64,000 nt of DNA, taken from the NCBI GenBank assembly GCA_030674185.1, contig CM060307.1:64095653-64159652 (forward strand), written 5' to 3'. The translations under genes were made by a program, and so were the position numbers. Below, piece after piece: positions 1 to 9,167 of this stretch (positions are counted from its first letter, which is position 1; each line of letters begins with the position of its first letter). The stretch is from Monoplex corrugatus (Eukaryota; Mollusca; Gastropoda; Littorinimorpha; Ranellidae). The notes under the pieces were generated by a model, which was not told where the DNA came from, did no database searches, and saw nothing but the letters and a program-made list of their open reading frames with translations.

Positions 1-162
1 GTTGCAATGTTGTGATGGTAAGAATGGAGATGATACTGATGATGCTGTAGAATTCCATTTCTGATTAAGACTGCGTGACAGGGCTGCTCCGCCTCACGCC
101 TATTTTCATAACACATCCTGGAGTCAACTAGGCCCGAGAAATACAGACAACTGCGGTGTTGA

Positions 163-194
<32 letters not shown>
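163..194. repeat. Poly-A tract
   Basis: Uninterrupted run of about 32 A. It lies at the edge of a minus-strand SINE copy whose body begins at about 195. It is probably a tail or target-site A-run, or a homopolymer expansion. Confidence 0.9.
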
Positions 195-195
<1 letters not shown>

Positions 196-380
196 CGCAT
201 CCGTAAACTAACTGAGACTCGACATTGAGGTCCTAATTTTCCCAACGGTCCATAGCACGGTCAGCCCTAGTAGATAGAAGTTGTTCACAACCCAAAATTC
301 CCACAAAAATATTTGGACTGATGGGTGTTCGAATCCACTACCTCCCAGCAGTTAATCCATTCGCCACATTAACTGGTTTA
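195..380 (-). mobile_element. tRNA-derived SINE, copy 1 (same family as 5433-5650)
   Basis: On the minus strand the head (about 380-330) reads like a Pol III promoter: an A-box-like stretch, then a B-box-like GTGGATTCGAACACC. The body shares clear blocks, in the same order, with the plus-strand copy at 5433-5650: CCCATCAGTCC, GTGCTATGG, TTGGGAA and ACGGATGCG. The two copies are diverged, so this is an old family. Confidence 0.7.
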
Positions 381-734
381 TCCTCTGGTTACAGTCTGAA
401 GATGCCCCGTTAGGAGGAGCTCCCACCTCCATTCAGTCTACATGGACTCCAGGACAACTGTGTGCACATGAACTTCAATGGGTACCTGACCCGCCTTAGG
501 GTTAGGTAACAGAAAGCATCGTGGAGAGGAGATAGCAATATTATAATCTTATCCTCGAGAAAAGTTGAGGTCTCTACCACTTGACGACTTCAGGACTAGG
601 GGGCAACTTTTACTTTACTTTTCTTTTATTTTTTTTAAATAGTCTTGAAGAATCTTAAGAGCCGGCCAGCATATGAAATTATCAAGCTTTATTAAACGTA
701 CTTCATTCAGTATGCACGGCTGGAGCTCGTTCAA

Positions 735-800
735 GTTCAAGTTCATATTGCTTATAGCCCAGCCGACTACAAGGGCCATATCAGGGCTAACAACACGTCA
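735..800 (+). repeat. Dispersed repeat with GCCCAGCCGACT core, copy 1
   Basis: The core GCCCAGCCGACT followed by AGGGCCATATCAGGGCT recurs at about 35755-35800 (plus) and at about 63160-63215 (minus). It is followed by A/C-rich sequence in the other copies, as expected for the 3' end of a retroposon. The flanks (381-734 and 801-910) show no gene I recognise. Part of 400-500 may be another degraded SINE. Confidence 0.6.
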
Positions 801-909
801 GAAACGACTTGGTTAAGATAAAAGACGAGCACGTTATTTATTTCTAAAAATTGACTTTTTCAAGTACCGGTACACAAAAACCAAACCAAACAGGGTAAGA
901 AGAGTACAA

Positions 910-910
<1 letters not shown>

Positions 911-950
<40 letters not shown>
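911..950. repeat. (GA)n microsatellite
   Basis: About 20 GA units followed by a short G-run. Confidence 0.95.
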
Positions 951-958
<8 letters not shown>

Positions 959-1667
959 AGGAGGGAGGGCACCAAGATTGTGTGTTTTGTATTTGTATCA
1001 ATATTTTCCTTTGAGTTCAACCCATATGGTTTCTCCTAATGATGAAGTCACATAATGCAGGGCGAACAAAGTTCTGTGGACCGATAAATGATATAAACAA
1101 CAAAAATAGCAGATATATGAATGATCTGGTGGGAAGCATCTAAATATAGCAAGTAAAGAAATGGCAACAAAAACAGAAGATAAGCATGTGAACGGTGGGG
1201 TGGTGGTGGAGCAACTAAATGATAAATTTAGGAATCACAGACAACCAGTATCAGTGAGGACGGTGGCGGGTGGTTACGGGGTATCAGAACACTGAGATCT
1301 TGGCTCGAACGCCACCATTCCCGTCGACGAAAGTGCAGTTTCACAGGTATCGGAGCAGTTTGAATCTTGGCACGGAAATTCTCGCAGTGAACACAAATAT
1401 TTGTACAACACATGGTGGATAGATTAAAGCAAAGAAAGACACGGAAAATGAACCAGGAAAACAAACAAAGAAATGAACAACAAAGGAAAAAAAACAGAAA
1501 GAAAAAGAAACAGAAAAAAATCACTAATAAGAATGCAGCAGTATAGTAAGAACGTAAGATAAAAATATCATCTACGTATTAAATAAACAAAAGCTACAAA
1601 GTTTATTCACTATTTTTTATGTTTGCATTTATGGTCGGTCAGGAGTAGGCTACTGAGATTGTAATTT
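951..1667. other. No recognisable feature
   Basis: A/T-rich sequence with no coding pattern, splice-flanked exon or repeat family that I recognise. If the M28 gene on the minus strand continues leftwards, this would be intron or 3' flanking sequence. I looked here for the last M28 exon (an Asn-Pro-x-Tyr-His-type motif) and did not find it. Confidence 0.5.
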
Positions 1668-2178
1668 TATCTGACGTCATTTAACATAGAACATATAAGT
1701 ATCAAATGGACTTCGCCTTCCCATGTTTCCTTATATAATGGAAAAAGGGGGGGGGGGGGGGGGAAGGGAGAGAATGAATTGTTATCTGACGTCATTTAAC
1801 ATAAAACATATAAAGTATCAAATGGACTTCGTCCTTCCCCATGTTTCCTTATATAATGGACAAGAGGGGGGGGGGGGAGAATAAATTGTTATCTGACGTG
1901 ATTTAACATAGAACATATAATATCAAATGACTTCGTCTTCCCATGTTTCCTTATATAATGGACAAAGGGGGGGAGGGGAGAATAAATTGTTATCTGACGT
2001 CATTTAACATAGAACATATAAGTATCAAATAGACTTCGTCTTCGCCATGTTTCCTTATATAATGGACAAGGGGGGGGGGGGGGAGGGAGAGAATGAATTG
2101 TTATCTGACGTCATTTAACATAGAACATATAAGTATCAAATGGACTTCGTCTTCCCATGTTTCCTTATATAATGGCCA
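1668..2178. repeat. Minisatellite, about 4.7 copies of a 101-115 bp unit
   Basis: The unit contains ATCTGACGTCATTTAACATA, a block reading CTTCGTCTTCCCATGTTTCC, TTATATAATGGACAA and a variable run of G. Unit starts are at about 1668, 1783, 1890, 1991 and 2102. Length differences come mainly from the G-run. Most units carry the palindrome TGACGTCA, a consensus CRE/ATF site; the third has TGACGTGA. The array is downstream of the last recognised M28 exon. Confidence 0.93.
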
Positions 2179-2520
2179 AAGCAACAGACCAGCACATGTC
2201 TGTCTGTAACGGAAAAGATCTGAGACGCCGAATCTAAATCTTGTTACAAGCATTAACAAGTAAGGAAGAATACTATGCAAAATTTCTTAAAGATCTACAC
2301 GAGTCACACCTACCGAACACTTTATTTACAATCAATCAGTCCGTTGCAAAAGACAGGTAAAACCATAAATAATCCCGACACCGTTGTTCAACCACACGTA
2401 ATCAAATCCACATTGAAATGACTTCATTCTTATTTAGTTTGTTTTACCCCTTGCATCTAATTCAAACACATACAAAAATCTTTACGGTGCGATCTTTGTG
2501 GTCCCATTTGAGTCAGCTTT
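2179..2520. other. No recognisable feature
   Basis: A/T-rich intronic or flanking sequence between the minisatellite and the GA tract. No coding or repeat family identified. Confidence 0.5.
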
Positions 2521-2553
2521 AACCAAGAGAGAGAGGGGGGAAGGGGAGAGAGA

Positions 2554-2605
<52 letters not shown>

Positions 2606-2748
2606 GAGGGACAGAGAAAGAGGGAGGGAGAAAGAGAGACAGAGACAGAGAGAGAGACAGACACAGAGAGACAGACAGATAGAGAGACGGACAGATAGAG
2701 AGACTGAGAGAGAGAGAAAAGAAAAAGAGAGAGAGAGAGAGAGGAGAG

Positions 2749-2815
<67 letters not shown>
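2521..2815. repeat. (GA)n/(GACA)n purine tract abutting a splice donor
   Basis: About 295 bp of GA and GACA repeats. On the minus strand it is a (CT)n-rich tract that begins immediately after the donor GTACT of the M28 exon at 2932-2818. Confidence 0.95.
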
Positions 2816-2817
<2 letters not shown>

Positions 2818-2932
2818 CTGTATCAGTCAAGAACATGGCCGACAAACCCTTCTTCCAGAAAGAAGCATGGTCGCTTCGACTGAAGTCCTTTGTTGCAGCA
2901 AGGACTACAGGGGTAATCGGGAACACTTCGAT
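2818..2932 (-). CDS. M28 metallopeptidase, exon with the last zinc-ligand His
   Basis: This is the most 3' exon recognised. It is preceded by a TTCTTTCAG acceptor and followed by a GTACTC donor; length is 115 nt (38 codons plus 1, ending in phase 1). It encodes a segment starting IEVFPITPVVLAATKDF and containing FSRSDHASFW and MFLTDT. This matches the M28 block in which the His of S-D-H is the final metal ligand and precedes the 'A-x-F-L-T-D' strand. It begins in phase 0, as the previous exon ends. The true C-terminal exon (phase 1) is not seen in 1-2800 and probably lies left of the window. Confidence 0.88.
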
Positions 2933-3414
2933 CTGAAAGAACGGCGTTTAAATTGTGTTTAAATATCTGAAATAAAAAAGGGACTGGAGGGGTGAGGGGG
3001 CAGGGAGGTGAAGCGTGGTGGTAGTAGTAGTAGTAGTGATGGTGGTGGTGATTAATAAGTTCGCGATGCAGGGGCGCATTCGCGTACACTTAGTTTTAGT
3101 TAAGTTTTGTCAAGATGCCGTTGTAGCACTCAAGTGATTGCTCATGTACTTACCACGAACGCTATGGGATAGAAGATCCGAAGTATCCATGGCATGTACA
3201 GGAAGCCTGCTCATGAACCAGTTCGCAAGACTTTGAGGTTCTACCCAACTTACGGGTTTTGTGGTTTCAGCGCAGTGCTATTTTTTTTTTACATACGGTG
3301 CAGTTTCTTTTTTCCCGTTTTCTTTCTCTTTTCTTTTTTCTTTTCTTTTATGTTTTTACTTGTGTTTATTTTCAATGTGTGTATTTCTATTTGCGTACAA
3401 AAGTAGAATTTGTT

Positions 3415-3665
3415 TTCCCCACAGAACTTTCCCCAGAGGGATTCATGTTGCCATGAGATCTTTTACGTGCGCTAAGGCGCTAAGTGCAAGTCCTCGGTTT
3501 ATCGTCTCATCTGAAAGTCTAGCGCTCAGGCCACCAATCAGAACCTACTAGAGGGGAAAGAGGAAATGGGAGGGAGCGAAAATTCCTGTCTGACAGAAAA
3601 TCAAACCCAGGTCCTCTCGTTTCCTAAATAGACTGCTTAAATCAACTGGATCACCGCTACACCAC
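3415..3665 (-). mobile_element. tRNA-derived SINE (gastropod type)
   Basis: On the minus strand the head at about 3665 reads GTGTAGCGGTGATCCAG, followed by a B-box-like CTGGGTTTGATTT. The body contains GGCGCTAAGTGC-type, ACGTAAAAGATCTCATGGCAAC and GAAAGTTCTGTGGGGAAAA-like blocks (order from the minus strand). I recall this layout from gastropod repeat sequences. No coding function. Confidence 0.75.
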
Positions 3666-3683
3666 TCACATACACCGTTTTGT

Positions 3684-3790
3684 TATTCTATTTATTTTTA
3701 TTTATTTATTTGTTCATATACTTATTTATTCATTTATTGTTGTGTGATTATTATTCATTTATCTATTTATTTGTTTATTTGTCTATTTGT
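3684..3790. repeat. TTTA-rich simple repeat
   Basis: Interrupted TTTA/TTTG tetranucleotide repeats between two SINEs. Confidence 0.8.
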
Positions 3791-3829
3791 GTATCAATTT
3801 TTGTCATTTTTAGCATTCCAACTTCTATC

Positions 3830-4145
3830 GGTTGCGTGTACGCACATCGTTTTAACCACACTGCGCAGGCAGTGAGTTGCTGCACAGTCTGTATATTCCA
3901 TCATCGGTGAGTGTGCATTGCTAGGTGTTTTCGTAGTTCCATAAGCCACTAATCACTGACATGGCTTACAGGCTATTTAACGTGCGTACTTGATACAGGT
4001 GTGAGTTCATGTTGACCCGAGAGATCGCAATCATCTCCACGCTTTACCTACCAGGTGGGAGATACCCAGACAGGATCAAACCCCAGACCTTCCGACTGGA
4101 AGTCAGACGTTTTACCCACTTGGACCATCACGTCTGTCATTGTGG
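3830..4145 (-). mobile_element. tRNA-derived SINE (gastropod type, GAA-tailed family)
   Basis: On the minus strand the head at about 4140 reads GATGGTCCAAGTGGGTAAAA (A-box region), then GGGGTTTGATCC (B box). The body contains GTACGCACGTTAAATAGCC and GGCTTATGGAACTACGAAAA. I recognise this as a SINE type common in gastropods. I have not aligned it to a library. Confidence 0.78.
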
Positions 4146-4206
4146 TTATGACTTGTGTTTCACACACACCACACTGAAGAAACTTAGCTGGAGTTTTAAA
4201 AAGTAA

Positions 4207-5091
4207 ACAAGAAGAAGAAGAAGAAGGAAGAGGAGGAAGAGGAAGAGGAGGAGAAGGAGAAGAAGGAGAACAAGAAGAACAAGAACAAGAACAAGAACAA
4301 GAACAAGAACTAGAACAAGAAGAACAAGAACAAGAACAAGAACTAGAAGAAGAAGAAGAAGAAGAAGAAAAACAAGAACTAGAACAAGAAGAACAAGAAT
4401 AAGAAGAACAAGGAGCAGAACAACAACAACAACAGTAACAACAACAACAACAGCAAGAAGAAGAAGAAGAAGAAGAAGAAGAACAACAACAACAAGAAGA
4501 ACAAGAACAAGAAGAAAAAGGAGTTTCAGTTTCAGTTTCAATTTCTCAAGATGACGTCTCCACGCTCGGAAAGAATTCCATATGCACTAACGTCACAGGT
4601 GCCAGAGTAAGGAAAAGAAGAAGAAGAATGCGAAGAAGAATGCGAAGAAGAAGAAGAATGCGAAGAAGAAGAAGAATGCGAAGAATGCGAAGAAGAATGC
4701 GAAGAAGAAGAAGAATGCGAAGAAGAAGAAGAATGCGAAGAAGAATGCGAAGAAGAATGCAAAGAAGAATGCGAAGAAGAATGCGAAGAAGAAGAATGCG
4801 AAGAAGAAGAATGCGAAGAAGGAGAAGGGAGAAGGGAGAAGGAGAAGGAAGAAGGAAGAAGGAAAAGAAGGAAAAGAAGAAGAAGAAAAAGAAGGAGGAG
4901 AGGGAGGAGAGGGAGGAGAGGGAGGAGGGAGAAGGGATAAGGGAGAAGGGAGAAGAAAGAAGGGAGAAGAAAGAAGGAAGAAGGAAGAAGGAAGAAGAAA
5001 GAAGAAGAAGAAGAAGAAGAAGAAGAAGAAGAAGAAGAAGAAAAAGAAGAAGAACAACAACAACAGCAACAGCAACAAACAACAACAACAA

Positions 5092-5132
<41 letters not shown>

Positions 5133-5150
5133 ACAACAACAACAACAACA
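4207..5150. repeat. 940-bp polypurine (GAA/GAAC/GCGAAGAA) and AAC/CAG tract
   Basis: Dominated by GAA trinucleotides on the plus strand, with GAACAA, AATGCGAAG and GGGAGAAG variants, ending in CAACAG units (5053-5150). A SINE fragment (4527-4610) splits it. The long frames through it translate to low-complexity peptides and are not genes. It lies in the M28 intron between the exons at 6436-6293 and 2932-2818. Confidence 0.95.
4527..4610 (-). mobile_element. SINE 3'-end fragment with CTGAAA tail
   Basis: Nearly the same sequence occurs at about 59499-59583: TCAGTTTCAGTTTC, then CTCAAGATG, GCTCGGAA, AATTC, GCACTAACGT, ACAGGTGCC (here) or ATAGATGCC (there). The copy at 59 kb continues into a tRNA-like head on the minus strand, so here only the 3' end with its hexanucleotide tail remains. 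Confidence 0.75.
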
Positions 5151-5159
5151 GCCAGAAAG

Positions 5160-5425
5160 TCGACACCACAATTGTCTGAATGTGACGAATCCCTACTGGA
5201 TACACCCCAAACTCCCAGTGGAACACTCCTGCCCAAATGCTGGACAATTCCAGTCCGTGTTCCAATCCGTGTTTTCTTTTCCCCCTGTATAACCGGAATT
5301 ACAAGTCACCTGAGGCAGGCGAACACCATCAAAAGAATAACGGGACTTAGCAAATTTGTTTTGACTTGCTGTCCTTAAAAGTCTTTCTCAAACAGAAAAA
5401 GTACATTTTCTTGAATATACCACCA
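5160..5425. other. No recognisable feature
   Basis: Unique-looking intronic sequence between the purine tract and a SINE. No exon signature found. Confidence 0.45.
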
Positions 5426-5432
5426 GTGGCCG

Positions 5433-5650
5433 TGATGTAGTGGTTAGCGCAATGGATTACCAACTAGAAGGTTGTGAGTTCGATTCCCCATCAGTCCCTT
5501 CAAAACTCATTGTTGGGATTTTTCGGCTTCACCGGCTCCTACTCAGAGTCGGGCGTGCTATGGGCTCATTGGGAAGACTGGGACCACACAGTCAAGTCTC
5601 ATGCACTTCACGGATGCGTCACTGAGGATGTTGCTAAAATGTTCTGACCA
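5433..5650 (+). mobile_element. tRNA-derived SINE, copy 2 (same family as 195-380)
   Basis: The head reads GATGTAGTGGTTAGCGCAAT (A box), then GTTGTGAGTTCGATTCCCC (B box). The tRNA-unrelated body is shared with the minus-strand copy at 195-380. It is a non-coding Pol III retroposon that depends on a LINE for mobilisation. The partner LINE is not identified. Confidence 0.8.
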
Positions 5651-6016
5651 GCACCGCAGATGTCCGTATCGCTCGGATCTGGTTGACGCCAGGATATATT
5701 ATGACTGTCACGCAAACTCAATCTTAGATGGATGTCCGTAGCATCATAACCATCATCCTCATCGACATCATCACCATCGCATTATAAAAACTGTGCCAGC
5801 TTCCGCGGCCATTAAGGTGTTGTAGAAAATGGGGTTAGAAAAAAAAAAAGAAAAAAAAGAAAAAAAGGTGAACACAAAGGTAACCTCCCTGAGTGCGATG
5901 ATCCTTATAAAAAAAGTCTTCTCGAATACATAATGCGTGTAACTCCTTGTTCAGAATACTACAACTCAAAATGATCAATTTTTGCCAGAAAGAAAAACAG
6001 TACACTGTAATAGCTT

Positions 6017-6038
6017 TTGTGTGTGTGTGTGTGTGTGT

Positions 6039-6087
<49 letters not shown>

Positions 6088-6160
6088 TGTGTTGTGTGTG
6101 TGCGTGCGTGCGAGAGTGCGTGCGTGCGCGCGCGCGTGCGTGCGTGCGTGTGTGTGCCCA
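6017..6160. repeat. (GT)n microsatellite with GTGC interruptions
   Basis: Compound (GT)n tract ending in (GTGC)n/(CG)n-rich units. Confidence 0.95.
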
Positions 6161-6292
6161 AGACAATTCGTCTTAATGCCCTAAGACACATTCGCTTCAA
6201 CTACACTAGCATGTCAGCTTGAGTGTATGGAGAGGAGGCAAAGAGAAAGGGGGGTAGAGGGGATGGGCAGAGGGGTAAACTCTTGATGTCAC

Positions 6293-6436
6293 CTCGAAAT
6301 CAGGATGTCCTTGCTGGAACCACGACTTGTTGAAAGAGGTCATGATACTCGCGTCGTCAGGAGACCGTCCTGCCACAGTCAGGAAGTCCCCTTCCTTCTG
6401 GTCAGAGTTTATGCTGGCTGATATTTCAGGAAACAG
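6293..6436 (-). CDS. M28 metallopeptidase, exon 5 of the recognised set
   Basis: The 144-nt exon (48 codons, phase 0 to 0) is bounded by a TTTTTCAAG acceptor and a GAG/GTGACA donor. It starts LFPEISASINSDQKEGDF and continues FLTVAGRSPDDASIM. The 'F-P-x-I-x-A-x-I...G-D-F-L-T-V-x-G' pattern is the segment after the fourth metal ligand in secreted M28 peptidases. It joins in frame to the upstream exon, whose last residues read TQAFPKGIDL, and to the downstream exon starting IEVFPITP. Confidence 0.9.
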
Positions 6437-6457
6437 CTTGAAAAATAAACATGCACT

Positions 6458-6544
6458 CACACACGCACACACACACACACACGCACACGTTCATACACGC
6501 ACCCGCACACACACACAAAACTGAGTGAGTTAGTGAGTGAGTGA

Positions 6545-6583
<39 letters not shown>

Positions 6584-6618
6584 TGTGTGTGTAAGAAAGA
6601 GAGTGAGAGGGATGGAGG

Positions 6619-6682
<64 letters not shown>

Positions 6683-6690
6683 CAAAGGTG
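6458..6690. repeat. Compound microsatellite: (CA)n, (GAGT)n, (GT)n, (GA)n
   Basis: Four adjacent simple-repeat blocks immediately upstream (on the minus strand) of the M28 exon at 6436-6293. The acceptor of that exon lies about 20 bp from the (CA)n block. Confidence 0.95.
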
Positions 6691-6749
6691 AGAGAGACAA
6701 AGGTGAGAGAGACAGAGACGACACAACAGCAGTAAGGTCCTCTAACGCG

Positions 6750-7267
6750 GCATACATATATACATGCAAACATACATACAAACATATAGACACACACACA
6801 CACATACATACATACATACACATACATACACACATACAGCATACATACATACACACATACATAAAACATACATACATACACACACAACATACATGCATAC
6901 ATACATACAGATACATACATACATACATACAGATACATACATACACACACATACACAGATACATACATACACACAGATACCTACATACATACATACACAC
7001 ACATACATACATACACATATAAAGAAACATACATACATACACACATACATGTAAAGAAACATAAATACATACACACAACATACATACACATACATAAAAC
7101 ATACACACATACATGTAAACAAACATACATATATACATACATACATACATACATACATACATACACACACATACATACATACATACATACACACACACAT
7201 GCATACATACATACATACACACATACACACATACATACAGACAGACATACATACATACATACATATA
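6750..7267. repeat. (ACAT)n microsatellite, left part
   Basis: About 520 bp of CATA/ACAC tetranucleotide repeats. The same repeat resumes at 8881 beyond the Tc1-like element. The element therefore appears to have inserted into a pre-existing array, using one of its many TA dinucleotides. Confidence 0.95.
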
Positions 7268-8880
7268 CTACACGTCATTATTGAAGGGCCAGGAACGTTT
7301 TTGAGTCAATTTTTGAAAGGAGAAATAACCTATTTTCTCTTACTCTTTTCTCCAATTCGTTGCCGTAACTGAATGGATAAGAGCTCAGACAACATTGCAG
7401 TTTCCTTTTGGCACGTGTTTGGGGATTTGCCGATTTGCAATGGGCGGCCCAAGGAAGACAATTTCCACACGAAATTGTCGAATCTTCAGCAGGGTCTCTC
7501 TGACGACGCAGGCAAGGTAGCGACAAAATTCGCTTTGCACGTGCAAGGCAAGCCCTTTTTGAACACTACTCCAGCCAAAGTTGCCCGCAGACGAGGATAA
7601 AAAGGACCCGTTCTTGGTTCGTTTTAACCATGCTTGCAAGACGACGGATGACGGATGAGCAGCGGGGGAGAGCCCTCGCTCTGCTTGATGAAGGCCTAGC
7701 GCAGCGGGAAGTTGCTAGACGACTTGAAGTGTCGCATTCCACAATCCAGAGACTGCTGGAGCGCTTCAATGAGACTGGAGCAGTCCAGGAAAGGCGTCAC
7801 ACGGGTCGACCCAGAGTAACGACAAGACAGCAAGACCGCTACCTTGCCCTCTCCGTCCTGAGGGAAAGGGCATCCACTGCGGTGACCTTGAGGGGTCAGC
7901 TGAGGGACGTAACAGGTGCTAACATCAGCTGCAGCACGGTGAGAAGACGGCTACATGAGGCAAACTTGAGGTCACGGAGACCGGCCGTCCGACCCGTGCT
8001 GTCACCGGTCAACAGAGTGCGCCGCATGACCTGGGCCAGGGAGCACGTGACCTGGACAAGGCAACAGTGGGCCCGGGTCTTGTTTTCGGATGAGTCCAGG
8101 TTCACCCTGACCTTTAACGATGGCCGGGCTCGGGTGTGGCGACGTCAAGGGGAGAGGTTCGCTGACGCCACTGTCCAAGAGCATAACCGGTACGGCGGCG
8201 GGTCGGTGATGGTGTGGGGTGGCATGAGCCGTGGTACCCGGACCCCCCTGCTCCCCATTGACGGCATCCTGAACGGGGTCCGGTACCGGGACGAGGTTCT
8301 GGCGGCCGTGGCACTGCCTGCGCTTGTGGACCTTGGTCAAGGCGCCATCTTCCAGGAAGACAATGCTCCTGCGCATCGAGCACGCCTTGTGACCGACTTC
8401 CTGGAGCAGCATGAAGTCGTCCGTATGGCCTGGCCAGCGTGCTCACCTGACCTGAACCCAATTGAACACCTCTGGGATGTGCTCGGGAGGCGCATCAGGG
8501 ACAACCACCCCCCACCGGGCACCCTGGCCAGGCTGGTCGACATCCTGCAGATCGAGTGGGCGGCCATCCCTCAGGACACACTCCGTACCCTTGTGGGGTC
8601 GATGCATCGGCGCTGTGAAGCATGCATCCAGGCTCGGGGCGGACACACGCGATATTGAAAACAGATTGGCCAAATCTGACACTTTCTGTTTTTTGAAAAG
8701 GGGGGGATGTTCCTTTAAATGCATGTGCTGTTCACTAATGGGTCATTGTGCTAATTTCTTTTTCCAAAACAGGTGTGGAAATGATGAAATAAAACATAGA
8801 ATCAATTCTAAACATTGTCAATTATTTCAACTTAAAATTAGAGAGGAAGGAAGAAGTGGCCCTTAAATTATGATTAGGAG
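7268..8880 (+). mobile_element. Tc1-like DNA transposon, complete copy 1 (1613 bp)
   Basis: Flanked by TA at 7266-7267 and at 8881-8882, the Tc1/mariner target duplication. The left end reads CTACACGTCATTATTGAAGG and the right end, reverse complemented, CTCCTAATCATAATTTAAGG. Both then continue GGCC, giving 17 matches in 23 bp. It contains one intact transposase gene. A second copy of exactly the same length lies inverted at 11903-13515. Confidence 0.95.
7630..8658 (+). CDS. Tc1-like transposase (DD34E), intact
   Basis: This 342-residue protein catalyses cut-and-paste movement of the element by binding the terminal inverted repeats and cleaving at TA sites. An N-terminal helix-turn-helix region (about 24-47, around REVARRLEVSHSTIQRLL) is followed by GRPRV (59-63), an AT-hook-like linker, and a second HTH-like part (about 80-115). 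The catalytic triad is D154 (LFSDESRF), D244 (FQEDNAPAH) and E279 (SPDLNPIEH). The spacing of 34 residues between D244 and E279 identifies DD34E Tc1. The length is normal for the family and there is no frameshift. The GC-rich coding region contrasts with A/T-rich surroundings. The start is the ATG 11 bp after the CGTTTTAACC leader. Regulation is not visible. Confidence 0.97.
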   Translation: MLARRRMTDEQRGRALALLDEGLAQREVARRLEVSHSTIQRLLERFNETGAVQERRHTGRPRVTTRQQDRYLALSVLRERASTAVTLRGQLRDVTGANISCSTVRRRLHEANLRSRRPAVRPVLSPVNRVRRMTWAREHVTWTRQQWARVLFSDESRFTLTFNDGRARVWRRQGERFADATVQEHNRYGGGSVMVWGGMSRGTRTPLLPIDGILNGVRYRDEVLAAVALPALVDLGQGAIFQEDNAPAHRARLVTDFLEQHEVVRMAWPACSPDLNPIEHLWDVLGRRIRDNHPPPGTLARLVDILQIEWAAIPQDTLRTLVGSMHRRCEACIQARGGHTRY

Positions 8881-8957
8881 TATACATACATACATACATA
8901 CATACATACATACATACATACATACATACATACATACATACATACATACATACATAC
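8881..8957. repeat. (TACA)n microsatellite, right part
   Basis: Continuation of the 6750-7267 array beyond the Tc1-like insertion. It lies about 30 bp inside the M28 intron, just after the donor at 8988. Confidence 0.95.
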
Positions 8958-8988
8958 GTTTTAAAACAGCGGACATTGACAATCTTAC

Positions 8989-9167
8989 AAGATCAATGCC
9001 CTTCGGAAATGCTTGGGTATTGTTACGGTCATCGAAGTTCAGGACAGTGTCCATGTTGGCCAGACCTTTCCACTGGACAGGCCAGGACTGGAAATACGAG
9101 GGCAGCCAGTCGTTCACCAGCTTTGTGCTCCCGCACAGCGGTTCGTTAAATGTGCAGGCTGCGTCCG
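8989..9167 (-). CDS. M28 metallopeptidase, exon 4 of the recognised set
   Basis: The 179-nt exon (phase 1 to 0) follows a TATACAG acceptor and ends at a CTT/GTAAGA donor. It encodes DAACTFNEPLCGSTKLVNDW followed by a central part containing KGLANMDTVLNFDD. The Asp of N-M-D-T is at the place of the fourth M28 metal ligand. The segment reads into TQAFPKGIDL, which continues without a break in the next exon (LFPEISAS). The two Cys may form a disulfide in a secreted protein (inference). Confidence 0.9.

Noticed and set aside
1..2800. C-terminal M28 exon
   Set aside because: Searched on the minus strand for the final Asn/Pro/Tyr-His block with a phase-1 acceptor; no convincing match, so it is assumed to lie outside the window.
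2482..2926. Long Ser/Leu- or Glu/Arg-rich open frames, as in many (GA)n, (CA)n and (GAA)n tracts of the window
   Set aside because: They follow from the repeats having no stop codon in several frames; no domain, no codon bias, present on both strands. Only the short non-repetitive part at 2818-2932 is a real exon.
4538..5265. 190-240-codon frames over the GAA tract
   Set aside because: Pure low-complexity translation of the polypurine tract in all frames.
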